Below, piece after piece: positions 1 through 7,158 of a DNA stretch of 14,547 bases (positions within the stretch are counted from its first letter, which is position 1; the number at the start of each line of letters is the position of its first letter). Below the pieces are notes generated by a model that was not told the DNA's origin, ran no database searches, and saw only the letters and a program-made list of their open reading frames with translations. Source of the DNA: an uncultured Lentisphaeria bacterium. Lineage in GTDB: Bacteria > Verrucomicrobiota > Lentisphaeria > JABSQK01 > CAJWLW01. The stretch spans positions 1-14,547 of the forward strand of contig CAJWLW010000096.1 in the NCBI GenBank assembly GCA_913042885.1, written 5' to 3'. The translations under genes were made by a program, and so were the position numbers.

Positions 1-375
1 TTCGACGTGCCCCGCGAATATGCCTTTGCATTCCACAACTACCCGCCGCATTTACCAACCTTCCTGTATCAACTCCGGTCCCACAGCCTTCAACTCGTGG
101 AGTTCACTGCCGTGGTGTACAAATTCAAATCATTTCTGCTATACGCGTTCTTGTTTCCAATAATCTGGCTGGCGACCGCATACAATATTCAACGCGGCGA
201 AAAATATCTGAAGGAAACATCAGCTGCGAACGAACTGCAGCAAATACTGACCTCCGTGGATGGGTTGTGTGGCGAGTTCTGGTTTACCGTGGCATGCAAG
301 CAGCAGAACGCGCCGGATTTGCAGACTAAGCTCCCGACATGGTCTCAGAAATGGGAAAGTGCAAAGACCGAATAA
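1..375 (+). CDS. Hypothetical single-pass membrane protein, probably the 3' end of a gene that begins before the window
   Basis: I do not recognise this protein. The frame is open from base 1 to the TAA at 373-375 (124 codons before the stop), and the codons are mostly C- or G-ending from the first one, so coding probably enters from outside the window. A hydrophobic stretch near residues 44-60 (LLYAFLFPIIWLAT) looks like one membrane helix. A hydrophilic, mostly helical C-terminal tail follows, with two cysteines (in LCGEF and VACKQ). Two starts inside the window are possible: GTG at 7, and GTG at 112, which has GGAG at 99-102 nine bases upstream and would give an 87-residue protein beginning just before the helix. 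The gene converges with the metalloprotease gene that ends at 457. Base composition is less GC-rich than in the genes to the right. That some protein is encoded here is likely; its start and function are open. Confidence 0.45.
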   Translation, partial: FDVPREYAFAFHNYPPHLPTFLYQLRSHSLQLVEFTAVVYKFKSFLLYAFLFPIIWLATAYNIQRGEKYLKETSAANELQQILTSVDGLCGEFWFTVACKQQNAPDLQTKLPTWSQKWESAKTE

Positions 376-456
376 TGCAGGTCGCATAATAGCCGCTCTT
401 AAATACGACGTACAAGATTCTTTACTCGAGCACAACCGAAAATTACACGGGCGTCC

Positions 457-1386
457 TCAACGAATCGGGTACTTGTGCAAAATCACCCGCCAGCGGATAT
501 CCTGATCCGCCCGGGCCATCAACCAGGCCCGCGGCTCCGCGGTATGCGCAATCTCCCGAATTTCAGCAACGCTGCAGCGAAAAAGGATGGCTCGGGCCGG
601 CGCCTCATCGACCAGTTCGCGCAGACGTGCCCGGGCGCGGGCGTACATGCTCAGGCTCTTCAGGTAACGGCCGCCAACGACGCCGAAACAGACAATCACG
701 ATCATCGCAAACAACGAAATCGGGAATTGATAAATCGGCACCATCCCCAGATACAGCCGGTTGATGATCTGCGCGCCGGCCAGGAGAAATGCCGACCCCA
801 GGACAGCGTACGAATCCATAGGTGTGCGGAACAGCCCGCCGATCGCCCGGCGAAAACGGCTCGGTGACGTCTGGTACGCGAACATTTCTTCAAAGTCAAC
901 GGTGTTGAATCCCATGTGTGCGATATGACAAAGCTCATGCGCCAGCAGCTCGGTACGGCTGTAGATCAGCCAGCGCTCCCTTTTTTCGAACGCCTTGCGT
1001 ACGATGAAGAGCGCGAAGCAATCGTCGGAAGAGTACAATGCACAACCTGCGAAAAGCAGGCCCATGCGCTTGTTGGTATAGAAGCCCGGCACCCAGTCGA
1101 TTTCGAAATCGTATAGCTCACGCGTCACTTGCTGCGCACTGCGAAAGGCATCGCGGGGGATGGTGCTGGACTTTTCCAGTGAAATGTCGAAAACTTCGAT
1201 TTCCCCGGCTGCGTCGATTTCCGACGTGAACTGCTGCATGTTGCGACGCAGAGTCTCCAGACGCTCGGCAAAAGCCGCCAACGTCTCGCCGGGCCCCATG
1301 AGCAACCCATGCCGGTCCAACTCAACGAGGACGTCGAGGTCGCCCTGGCGAATGAGCTCGAGTTTTGTATCGGTTATAAGCTTCAC
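457..1386 (-). CDS. Putative membrane-bound HExxH zinc metalloprotease, uncharacterised
   Basis: The family is not one I can name. Counting from the GTG at 1386 (309 aa), the protein has a soluble N-terminal region, an HELCH motif at residues 150-154 (the HExxH zinc-binding and catalytic signature), and an FEE at 165-167 that could supply the third zinc ligand in gluzincin style. Two hydrophobic helices follow at about 192-210 and 217-238, then an Arg-rich cytosolic-looking tail. Glu151 would be the catalytic base. The frame is open further upstream to a TTG at 1476, but those codons (ATA, TTA, TTA, TCA) are unlike the rest and cover the AT-rich spot likely to hold the promoter, so I prefer the shorter form; TTG at 1413 is another option. 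No clear Shine-Dalgarno marks any of them. The gene diverges from the CPBP protease gene. Proteolytic activity is inferred from the motif alone. Confidence 0.7.
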   Translation of the reverse strand: MKLITDTKLELIRQGDLDVLVELDRHGLLMGPGETLAAFAERLETLRRNMQQFTSEIDAAGEIEVFDISLEKSSTIPRDAFRSAQQVTRELYDFEIDWVPGFYTNKRMGLLFAGCALYSSDDCFALFIVRKAFEKRERWLIYSRTELLAHELCHIAHMGFNTVDFEEMFAYQTSPSRFRRAIGGLFRTPMDSYAVLGSAFLLAGAQIINRLYLGMVPIYQFPISLFAMIVIVCFGVVGGRYLKSLSMYARARARLRELVDEAPARAILFRCSVAEIREIAHTAEPRAWLMARADQDIRWRVILHKYPIR

Positions 1387-1450
1387 ATGAAACCGTGCGA
1401 CAAGCTCTGGCAACTGCTGCTGCCGTGTGTAACAGTTTGATAACGACACC

Positions 1451-1459
1451 GATAATATA
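1451..1459. promoter_or_regulatory. Possible shared -10 region for two divergent protease genes
   Basis: The AT-rich stretch gataatata lies between the metalloprotease (minus) and the CPBP protease (plus). It reads GATAAT at 1451-1456 on the plus strand and TATATT or TATTAT on the minus strand, each close to the sigma-70 -10 consensus. I see no good -35 box for either direction. A minus-strand transcript starting near 1445 would rule out the longest TTG start at 1476 for the metalloprotease. Confidence 0.25.
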
Positions 1460-1501
1460 GTTGCCGCGTGGATCAAACGTCCAATGCAAGGACTGAACCG
1501 G

Positions 1502-2098
1502 ATGAATCAAGACATGAATCAGGACAATGACCAGCCGGTGATATCCGGCCGCTGGGCCTTCCTGACCTGGGCCATGGTGACGGAAGGCGCGCTGCTGGTA
1601 GTTGCCCTGATCGCCTGCCGACTGTTCGATCAGCCCGTGTCGGCCTCCTGGAGCTGGCTGGATCTGGCCCTCAGCATATTCGTCACGGGTGCGCTGCTGC
1701 TTCTGTTCGTGATCCTCCTGCGAGCAAGCGCAGCACCATTCCGTCGGATTCGAGAGATTCTGGAGCGGGTGCTCCTGCCACTCATACGCAACTGTCACTG
1801 GCTCGAGCTCGCGGCCGTATCGATCGCCGCCGGGGTCGGGGAGGAATGGCTGTTCCGCGGATTTCTCCAGGGCGAGCTCGCCAGCCGCTTCAGTGATGTC
1901 CCGGCGATCGTCCTGGCGTCAATCGCGTTTGGGTTCTGCCATTACATCACGCGCACGTACTTCATCCTGGCAACCGTACTCGGCGCTGTTTTCGGTTGGC
2001 TCTATTTCGCCACCAACAATCTCCTGATTGTCATCGTCATCCATGCGCTTTACGACTTCATCGCTCTGCTGATCCTGCAGCGGAAATACCGCAAGTAG
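1502..2098 (+). CDS. CPBP (CAAX/Abi) family intramembrane glutamic endopeptidase
   Basis: This is an integral-membrane protease of the CPBP (PF02517) family, relatives of the eukaryotic CAAX prenyl protease Rce1 and of bacterial bacteriocin-immunity Abi proteins. Counting from ATG 1502 (198 aa), all family motifs are present: GEEWLFRG with the catalytic Glu pair at 114-115 and Arg119, FGFCH with His147, and HALYD with His181 and Asp185. At least five hydrophobic helices are visible, starting at about 24-40. ATG 1502 is chosen because AAGGA at 1488-1492 lies nine bases upstream; an ATG at 1484 would place this site inside the gene. ATG 1514 is a third option. The gene diverges from a second putative membrane protease and converges with the DUF4139 gene, so it is probably monocistronic. 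Substrate unknown. Confidence 0.9.
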   Translation: MNQDMNQDNDQPVISGRWAFLTWAMVTEGALLVVALIACRLFDQPVSASWSWLDLALSIFVTGALLLLFVILLRASAAPFRRIREILERVLLPLIRNCHWLELAAVSIAAGVGEEWLFRGFLQGELASRFSDVPAIVLASIAFGFCHYITRTYFILATVLGAVFGWLYFATNNLLIVIVIHALYDFIALLILQRKYRK

Positions 2099-2153
2099 TC
2101 GCTCTCAAATATGTGGAACTGAAACTGTCGCGTATGGTCGCCGTACTGGCCCC

Positions 2154-2171
2154 CCCTCCCACAATCGAGGG
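2154..2171. terminator. Weak hairpin between convergent genes
   Basis: CCCTC at 2154-2158 pairs with GAGGG at 2167-2171 across an 8-base loop, and an outer GG at 2148-2149 could pair with CC at 2172-2173 over bulged C residues. It lies in the 81-bp gap between the stop of the CPBP protease (2098) and the stop of the DUF4139 gene (2180), where a bidirectional terminator would be expected. No T-run follows on either strand, so it is a poor intrinsic terminator. Confidence 0.25.
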
Positions 2172-2179
2172 CCGAACAC

Positions 2180-3463
2180 TTAATAAGCGATCTTCATCGT
2201 ATACGTCAATTCCGTCGCGCCGTTCGCCGGCACCTCTACCGTGAACACGATCGCTGTCTTGCGATACGGCTCGAACGGATGACTTGGCTTGATGATGTCC
2301 CACTCACCCCACGGCCTTTCGATCACGTCGACCTCGATGTCTTCGTCGAGTGAACTTTCGAGAACCACTGTGATGTCCTGCTCCTGAGCTCGCGCCTGTG
2401 GTTTGTGACGAAACACGCTCTGTGTACGCTCTGCCGTCACGCCCGATGTGCCGGAGGCTGCAAGGTCGACCGAGTAACCAACCGGCAACTGCGGCATGCC
2501 CTGCGGCCCCGATATCCGGATAGCACCGCTGTCGCTCGTCTGATAGATCACACAGTCACCGGCCGGCAGCGTCATGCCCAGCCCGGCAGCACCGCGATCC
2601 CGATTGATGACTCGGATAAAAAGCGGGATGTCCACGGCCTTCACGCTGCCTGCGGCGCTGCTGCCGTCAAATATCGGCTGCATCGTGACCGGCACGTTCA
2701 GGGCCTGTACATAGGCGAACTGCCGTCGTTCACCGCGCTTCAGCGATTGCGGAGTCCGCAACGCCGGGATGTCGTACTCGATGGTGCCGTCGCCGTCATC
2801 GTCCGGGTCCTCGTCGAGAATGTGCCATGCGGCCTCCGTAAAATCGGCGGACGTGCGGTTCTTCAATTCGATCCAGCCGCTGATATCGGCAGTCGCCGCA
2901 GCGCGATCGAGATGCATCGCATACGTCGCCGACCACGACAAGCCGTCGGTCGCATAGGTCAGATCGAAATCCCGGCGCCCGGCAGCCTTCGTTTCGACCA
3001 GCCAGGTCAACGTTGGTTCGAGCTTGAGGCTGTCGTCCCATTGTATCACGTTCACCAGGTCGCCGTTGAAGATCCACAATTCGTCGGCCGCGCGCATCAT
3101 GGATATGTGTCCGTCCGCCGTGCTCAGCAACGTGCCCTGTGCTGTAATATCCGCGGTCAACACGGAGGCGGGCTTGCCAATCGCCCGCTGCAGCAGCGCC
3201 GCAGGGTCGGCAAGATGGGACTCAAAAGCCTGGCTCAGAACCACGGTGTCCTTTCCCGTGTTCAGTACCAGACTCGAGGCTGCCAGGCCATTGCTGAGCC
3301 CGCTCCAGACGACCTCACTGCGGCCGGCGGCAACATCGAACGCACGCGAGTCATGGACGACTGCGGTGCCGTCGCCGGATACGGAAATTTCAGGTGCCGC
3401 GCCAGTGACGGACGCCATCAGGATCGTCGAGGCAGCGCACATTAGTGTGAGGGGTTTTCTCAT
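2180..3463 (-). CDS. Secreted DUF4139 domain-containing protein
   Basis: This 427-residue protein has a Sec signal peptide (residues 1 to about 22, cleaved near TGA-AP) followed by a beta-rich region that fits the DUF4139 domain, the C-terminal half of MuiA-type proteins whose biochemical role is unknown. Visible family traits are SWSATYAMHL at 176-185, WHILDEDP near 213-220, and the C-terminal end, where a P-W-G-E-W stretch precedes strands closing on an LTYTMKI segment. The N-terminal DUF4140 coiled-coil part of classical MuiA is not evident. Residues 221-232 (DDDGDGTIEYDI) resemble an EF-hand calcium loop. ATG 3463 is chosen because AGGAA lies six bases upstream and the signal peptide begins there; the open frame to 3604 is read-in from the esterase gene. 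It is third in the operon, 19 bases after the esterase stop. Location is probably periplasmic. Confidence 0.8.
   Translation of the reverse strand: MRKPLTLMCAASTILMASVTGAAPEISVSGDGTAVVHDSRAFDVAAGRSEVVWSGLSNGLAASSLVLNTGKDTVVLSQAFESHLADPAALLQRAIGKPASVLTADITAQGTLLSTADGHISMMRAADELWIFNGDLVNVIQWDDSLKLEPTLTWLVETKAAGRRDFDLTYATDGLSWSATYAMHLDRAAATADISGWIELKNRTSADFTEAAWHILDEDPDDDGDGTIEYDIPALRTPQSLKRGERRQFAYVQALNVPVTMQPIFDGSSAAGSVKAVDIPLFIRVINRDRGAAGLGMTLPAGDCVIYQTSDSGAIRISGPQGMPQLPVGYSVDLAASGTSGVTAERTQSVFRHKPQARAQEQDITVVLESSLDEDIEVDVIERPWGEWDIIKPSHPFEPYRKTAIVFTVEVPANGATELTYTMKIAY
2768..2803 (-). other. EF-hand-like calcium-binding loop within the DUF4139 protein
   Basis: Residues 221-232 of the DUF4139 protein read DDDGDGTIEYDI. 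Positions 1, 3 and 5 are Asp, position 6 is Gly and position 8 is Ile, as in canonical EF-hand loops such as those of calmodulin. Position 12, normally Glu, is Ile here, though position 11 is Asp and further acidic residues precede the loop (DEDP). It may bind calcium in a DxDxDG manner without the flanking helices of a true EF-hand. Confidence 0.45.
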
Positions 3464-3482
3464 AGCGGGTTCCTGGTGTTGT

Positions 3483-5672
3483 CTATTGCTTGCGTATGTT
3501 GAATCGATACGATCGCGGCTTCTCGCTGTTGCCGGCGGCGGCATAGCCGCGATTGACACCATCGACCGTCCGGTACACGTACCGCCCGCACCTGTCGGTG
3601 GCACGGGTACGCAAGACCACTATACCATCGGCGGCCAGCTCGAACGGTTCACGATAGTCCTGCCAGGCGCCGTCGTCGATCTGGAATTCGATCTTTTGCA
3701 CCCCGAACCCGCCGGGCGCGTCCCTGGCATGTATGCTGACTTCCAGCGGAGAGGCGATACGCTTGCGGCCCAGCCTGCGACCTGTCAAACTAAGGCGCGA
3801 TACCGGCGGTGTCGTGTCGAGCCGCCAGTTCGAGTCGAAAAACCCGGCTGCCAGAAAAGTGTCCGGCAAATAACGGAAGGGCTCCTGGACGGTTGATCCG
3901 GGCTTTCGGCTCTGGTCCCAGACGACATAATCCGGCCAGTAGAACGGTAGGCCCTCAAGATCTTTGCCAAGGTTCGACACACCGTCGTCGGGACTAATAC
4001 CGCTCGACAGATAGCCGCGGGCGACCGCGACATATCGTTCCGGGACCAACGGATTTGCTGCGATGAAGAAGTAGCCGAGTTCACTGCCGCTGTACACCTG
4101 GTCCGCCACCTCGATGGCCGGCGTTCCGGCATCGCGCCGCAGCCGCAGCGGCAGGTGACCAGCCAGCTGATCGACGATCCAGTTGCTGGACGGGTCGCCG
4201 ACGAGAATCCAATTGGCCTCGTACGGCAGGTTCGCCAGCGTAAACTGTGAGTCCGGCAATGGGGTCACTAATGGCTGCTTCCGGGCGACATGCTCGCCCT
4301 CGGCAAACGGATACGGCTGCATCCACCACGGGCGATCGGCGGTGACCTCGGCGTCGCGGTCTGACCAGTGCAGTGTCATCCAGGCGTTCCAGTCGGCCGC
4401 CAGACGCTGGGCCGCCACCCAGTCCGGGTTGCCTGTATCATGTCCTTTGCGGGCACCGTAGATGATGACGAAGCGGGAGCGGAAAGCCTCGGCGATCGGG
4501 CCCGACAACTGGTGTGTCTTGCCGGTCGGCGCGGCCGCCTCGATGCGGGACCAGCCGATCACGCGATGGCGCTCATCAAGCTGCGCCCGCAGCACCAATC
4601 CAGCTTCGGGGCGGACACGGAACGGTTCGTGATCGTCGATAAAAATACGTACGCACCGCGACATGTCGACAAGCTCATCGGTCAACGCCAGCCGAAACTG
4701 CAGAGCGTTACCGGTACGGACCCGCAGGTTGTTGCCGTTGTCGACCATGACGTCGATCCGGGCCCATCGGTTCTGATAGATCAGGCGATCGAGCGTCAGC
4801 CACCAGGTGTGATTGTAGCGCAACGTGTTGGTTGTGAGGGTCAGCGATTTCGGAGATTTCTGCCGCTGTTTGCCGAAAAAGAAGCGGTAGTTGTCGACGG
4901 CGTCATAGCTACGGCAATGGCGGCCGAGCCCCTCGTTGACCTGCACCCGCACATTGCCGATACGGCGCAGGCGCGCAACGAAAGCTTCGGCGTTGATCGA
5001 TGGATTGACGCGATCGTAAAGATCGTAGGTCACGTAGACCGGGCTCCAAAGTGCATTGGCCGTCTGCCCCAGCGCGGAGGCCGTCTCCAGCAACGGCCGG
5101 CGAGCCGGGTCGACGTACTCCGGCATGCCGGGTGATTCATCGGTATCGTACCAGTGTGGATAAAACTCGAAGTAGCTGGTCCAGCCGGCGGCCGGCGCGG
5201 TCGCGGCGAAAACGTCCGGGTGCCGCGTTGCCAGGCGAAAACAACCGTGCCCGCCCATGGAACAGCCTTCGGCGTACAAGCGCTGCTGGTCGACGTTCAG
5301 CGCCGGATGTTCGAGCGTCGTGCGCGACAGATCTTCGAGTACCAGGAAAATGTCGTCCTCGCCGATGTAATCCCAGTTCTGACTGCCACGGCCGTCCGGC
5401 GCTACCAGCACCCAGCCCGTGCGGTCGGCCCAGGCTTTGCGCCGGCCATGTCCGAGCGGCCGTGTGCGCCCACCGAAACCGTGCAGGAAGAAGGCGGCGG
5501 GCGCCGCGGCCTCAGGGTTATACGACGTCGGCACGTACACATGATACGGCTGCATGCTGCCATCGATCGGTGACATGTACGTGCACGCGTAATCGCCGGG
5601 ACGCACGGGTTCATAAGCGATTGTCGCCGCGCAGCCAAACAACCAGATCAGAATGAATCGCAGACCGGGCAC
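3483..5672 (-). CDS. Large secreted alpha/beta-hydrolase (esterase or prolyl-oligopeptidase-like) with a C-terminal OmpL47-like domain
   Basis: This 729-residue exported protein has three parts. An N-terminal hydrophobic signal (LRFILIWLFGCAATIA) ends in LFGC, a possible but atypical lipobox. An alpha/beta-hydrolase domain spans about 30-270: oxyanion HGFGG at 64-68, nucleophile elbow GCSMG with Ser138, candidate acid Asp217 or Asp220 (YDLYD), and His252 in GLGRHC. A middle region (about 280-600) is rich in aromatic residues and contains WILVGDPSSN, seen in large secreted prolyl-oligopeptidase-like proteins. The tail at about 619-704 (TTPPVSRLSL, then EFQIDDGAWQDY) fits OmpL47/Ig-like beta domains. 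The GTG at 5672 is chosen because it overlaps the upstream TAG by one base, has GGAG eight bases ahead, and directly precedes the signal peptide. Substrate unknown: an ester on a polysaccharide or glycoconjugate is plausible given the glycosyltransferase partner. Confidence 0.85.
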   Translation of the reverse strand: MPGLRFILIWLFGCAATIAYEPVRPGDYACTYMSPIDGSMQPYHVYVPTSYNPEAAAPAAFFLHGFGGRTRPLGHGRRKAWADRTGWVLVAPDGRGSQNWDYIGEDDIFLVLEDLSRTTLEHPALNVDQQRLYAEGCSMGGHGCFRLATRHPDVFAATAPAAGWTSYFEFYPHWYDTDESPGMPEYVDPARRPLLETASALGQTANALWSPVYVTYDLYDRVNPSINAEAFVARLRRIGNVRVQVNEGLGRHCRSYDAVDNYRFFFGKQRQKSPKSLTLTTNTLRYNHTWWLTLDRLIYQNRWARIDVMVDNGNNLRVRTGNALQFRLALTDELVDMSRCVRIFIDDHEPFRVRPEAGLVLRAQLDERHRVIGWSRIEAAAPTGKTHQLSGPIAEAFRSRFVIIYGARKGHDTGNPDWVAAQRLAADWNAWMTLHWSDRDAEVTADRPWWMQPYPFAEGEHVARKQPLVTPLPDSQFTLANLPYEANWILVGDPSSNWIVDQLAGHLPLRLRRDAGTPAIEVADQVYSGSELGYFFIAANPLVPERYVAVARGYLSSGISPDDGVSNLGKDLEGLPFYWPDYVVWDQSRKPGSTVQEPFRYLPDTFLAAGFFDSNWRLDTTPPVSRLSLTGRRLGRKRIASPLEVSIHARDAPGGFGVQKIEFQIDDGAWQDYREPFELAADGIVVLRTRATDRCGRYVYRTVDGVNRGYAAAGNSEKPRSYRFNIRKQ

Positions 5673-7078
5673 TATCCTGTCTCCGGGACTTTGGATTTTT
5701 TGCGGACGCTGATCAGATAGCGTACCAGGAACCACAGGAACAAGGTGTACTCTATCGCCGCAATCCCATAGTAGACCTGATCCGATGCATTACGGTCAAC
5801 CATGACCAGCGACAGGTAATACAATATCGTCACGAACATCAACGCCACCACGATGGGATGCCGGGTGACCAGCAGAAACGGCAGGAGCCACACCAGATAC
5901 CAGGGATTGCCGACCGGTGAAATCAGAAAGAGGATGACCAGCGTCCACGCACACCAGCACCACAGGGAAGGCAAGTCCCTGACTTTGCGGACCCCGCAGA
6001 GAATGAACAGGCAAAGCCCACCGAAAAGGATCAGCTTGGCCATGCGGGCAGCGGCGCCGGGCGCCGCGCCGGCGGACTCGAGTACGGCGCGCCCGAGCGG
6101 GAACAGCGCTGCGTTCATCTCCCAGCCATCGGCAAACGTCTTGAAGCCGCTGAACGGGTCCGTCTCCGCACCGACATAGCAAAGCGCCGCACCGATGACA
6201 CCGAGACAAACGCAGATGAATCCATTCCAGCCCGCCTGCCTGCGCTTGCCGGTTCGCCAAAGATAGGCAAGCAGCAGGGGCACCAGCAGGACCGGCGTGA
6301 GTTTCACGAAGGCCGCGAGCATGAGCATGAGCATCGCGATGTACCCACGCTGTCGGATCAGGGCAAGCACGAAAAGCGTCAACAGCAGCGTGCAGACAAT
6401 GTCGATGTGGTGAGAGTTATTGATTTCTTTGAGCAGCAGCGGATTCCAGGCATAAATCAGAATCGTTGCCGGCGCCAGTTTCAGCGCATGCACAACACGC
6501 CACATGAGCCAGAGTACCAGCAGCTCGATAGCGAAGCACATGTATTTGAAGCCGCTGGGCAGCCAACCGAAAATCAGTGCCTCCGCGGCAAACACAACCT
6601 GCGCCGCCGGCGGATAGATCGTCTTGACCCACGGAAAGTTGATGTTCTCATACACGAACGTCGCGGCCGCGCGCTTATCGGAATCCGGCTCAATGTTTTC
6701 GATATCGATATATTCGGGCGCCGTCGCGAATGGGCTGAACCCGGCGAGCACCACGTGTCCGTCCCAGATGTAGCGGTAAAAATCGTCCTCGAGAATCGGA
6801 TTCGAAAACAGCAGCAGCAGCCGCATGGCGATGGCGAAAACGAAAATTATCGAGACCGCCCTGCCCTGTAGCCGCCCCAGCCGCCACAACGCCACGAGAT
6901 AAACAATCCAGGCGGCAGCGTAGACCGCCAGAAACCACGCGACCGGCCCCTGGTTATGGTCGGGCCCATACGGAAACCACCTGCTGATGATTGTGATCGC
7001 CCCAACGCATAACAACAGCAGTGCGCCTGTGACCATTATGTATGTGTTGCGGGGGTCGCTGTCGGGGCTGTCGGTCAT
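5672..7078 (-). CDS. GT-C family membrane glycosyltransferase, GT87/DUF2029-like
   Basis: This 468-residue polytopic membrane protein has about ten or more hydrophobic helices. The first extracytoplasmic loop carries EDDFYRYIWDGHVVLAGFSP (residues 97-116), whose acidic pair D98-D99 matches the catalytic-loop signature of GT-C transferases using polyprenyl-phosphate sugars. YPPAAQ (155-160) and WEMN (in a later loop) are also typical of the GT87/DUF2029 and polyprenol-phosphate-mannose mannosyltransferase group. Such enzymes add mannose or another hexose to lipids, glycans or proteins on the outer face of the inner membrane. Donor and acceptor cannot be told from sequence. ATG 7078 lacks a clear Shine-Dalgarno; ATG at residue 15 is an alternative. 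It is first in the operon and its stop overlaps the esterase start, so the two are probably translationally coupled. Confidence 0.85.
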   Translation of the reverse strand: MTDSPDSDPRNTYIMVTGALLLLCVGAITIISRWFPYGPDHNQGPVAWFLAVYAAAWIVYLVALWRLGRLQGRAVSIIFVFAIAMRLLLLFSNPILEDDFYRYIWDGHVVLAGFSPFATAPEYIDIENIEPDSDKRAAATFVYENINFPWVKTIYPPAAQVVFAAEALIFGWLPSGFKYMCFAIELLVLWLMWRVVHALKLAPATILIYAWNPLLLKEINNSHHIDIVCTLLLTLFVLALIRQRGYIAMLMLMLAAFVKLTPVLLVPLLLAYLWRTGKRRQAGWNGFICVCLGVIGAALCYVGAETDPFSGFKTFADGWEMNAALFPLGRAVLESAGAAPGAAARMAKLILFGGLCLFILCGVRKVRDLPSLWCWCAWTLVILFLISPVGNPWYLVWLLPFLLVTRHPIVVALMFVTILYYLSLVMVDRNASDQVYYGIAAIEYTLFLWFLVRYLISVRKKSKVPETG

Positions 7079-7158
7079 GGCTGTATCGATTGTAATGGTG
7101 TCTGGGCTCTCTACTTTATTTCGTAGCCACCCATAATCTCTCTCAACGAGGCCGATTC
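7079..7158. promoter_or_regulatory. Divergent promoter region of the envelope operon and the TIGR04073-like gene
   Basis: The 80 bp between the glycosyltransferase start (minus) and the small secreted protein start (plus) must hold both promoters unless these lie inside coding sequence. On the plus strand CATAAT at 7132-7137 matches the -10 consensus at five of six bases, and a second candidate pair is TTGTAA at 7090-7095 with TACTTT at 7112-7117 (16-base spacer). GAGG at 7148-7151 is the ribosome binding site of the plus-strand gene. I see no obvious operator. Confidence 0.3.

Noticed and set aside
2405..3445. A long plus-strand open frame (346 codons) opposite the DUF4139 gene
   Set aside because: It is rich in Arg, His and Gln with no recognisable domain and mirrors a GC-rich gene with a signal peptide and operon context on the other strand.
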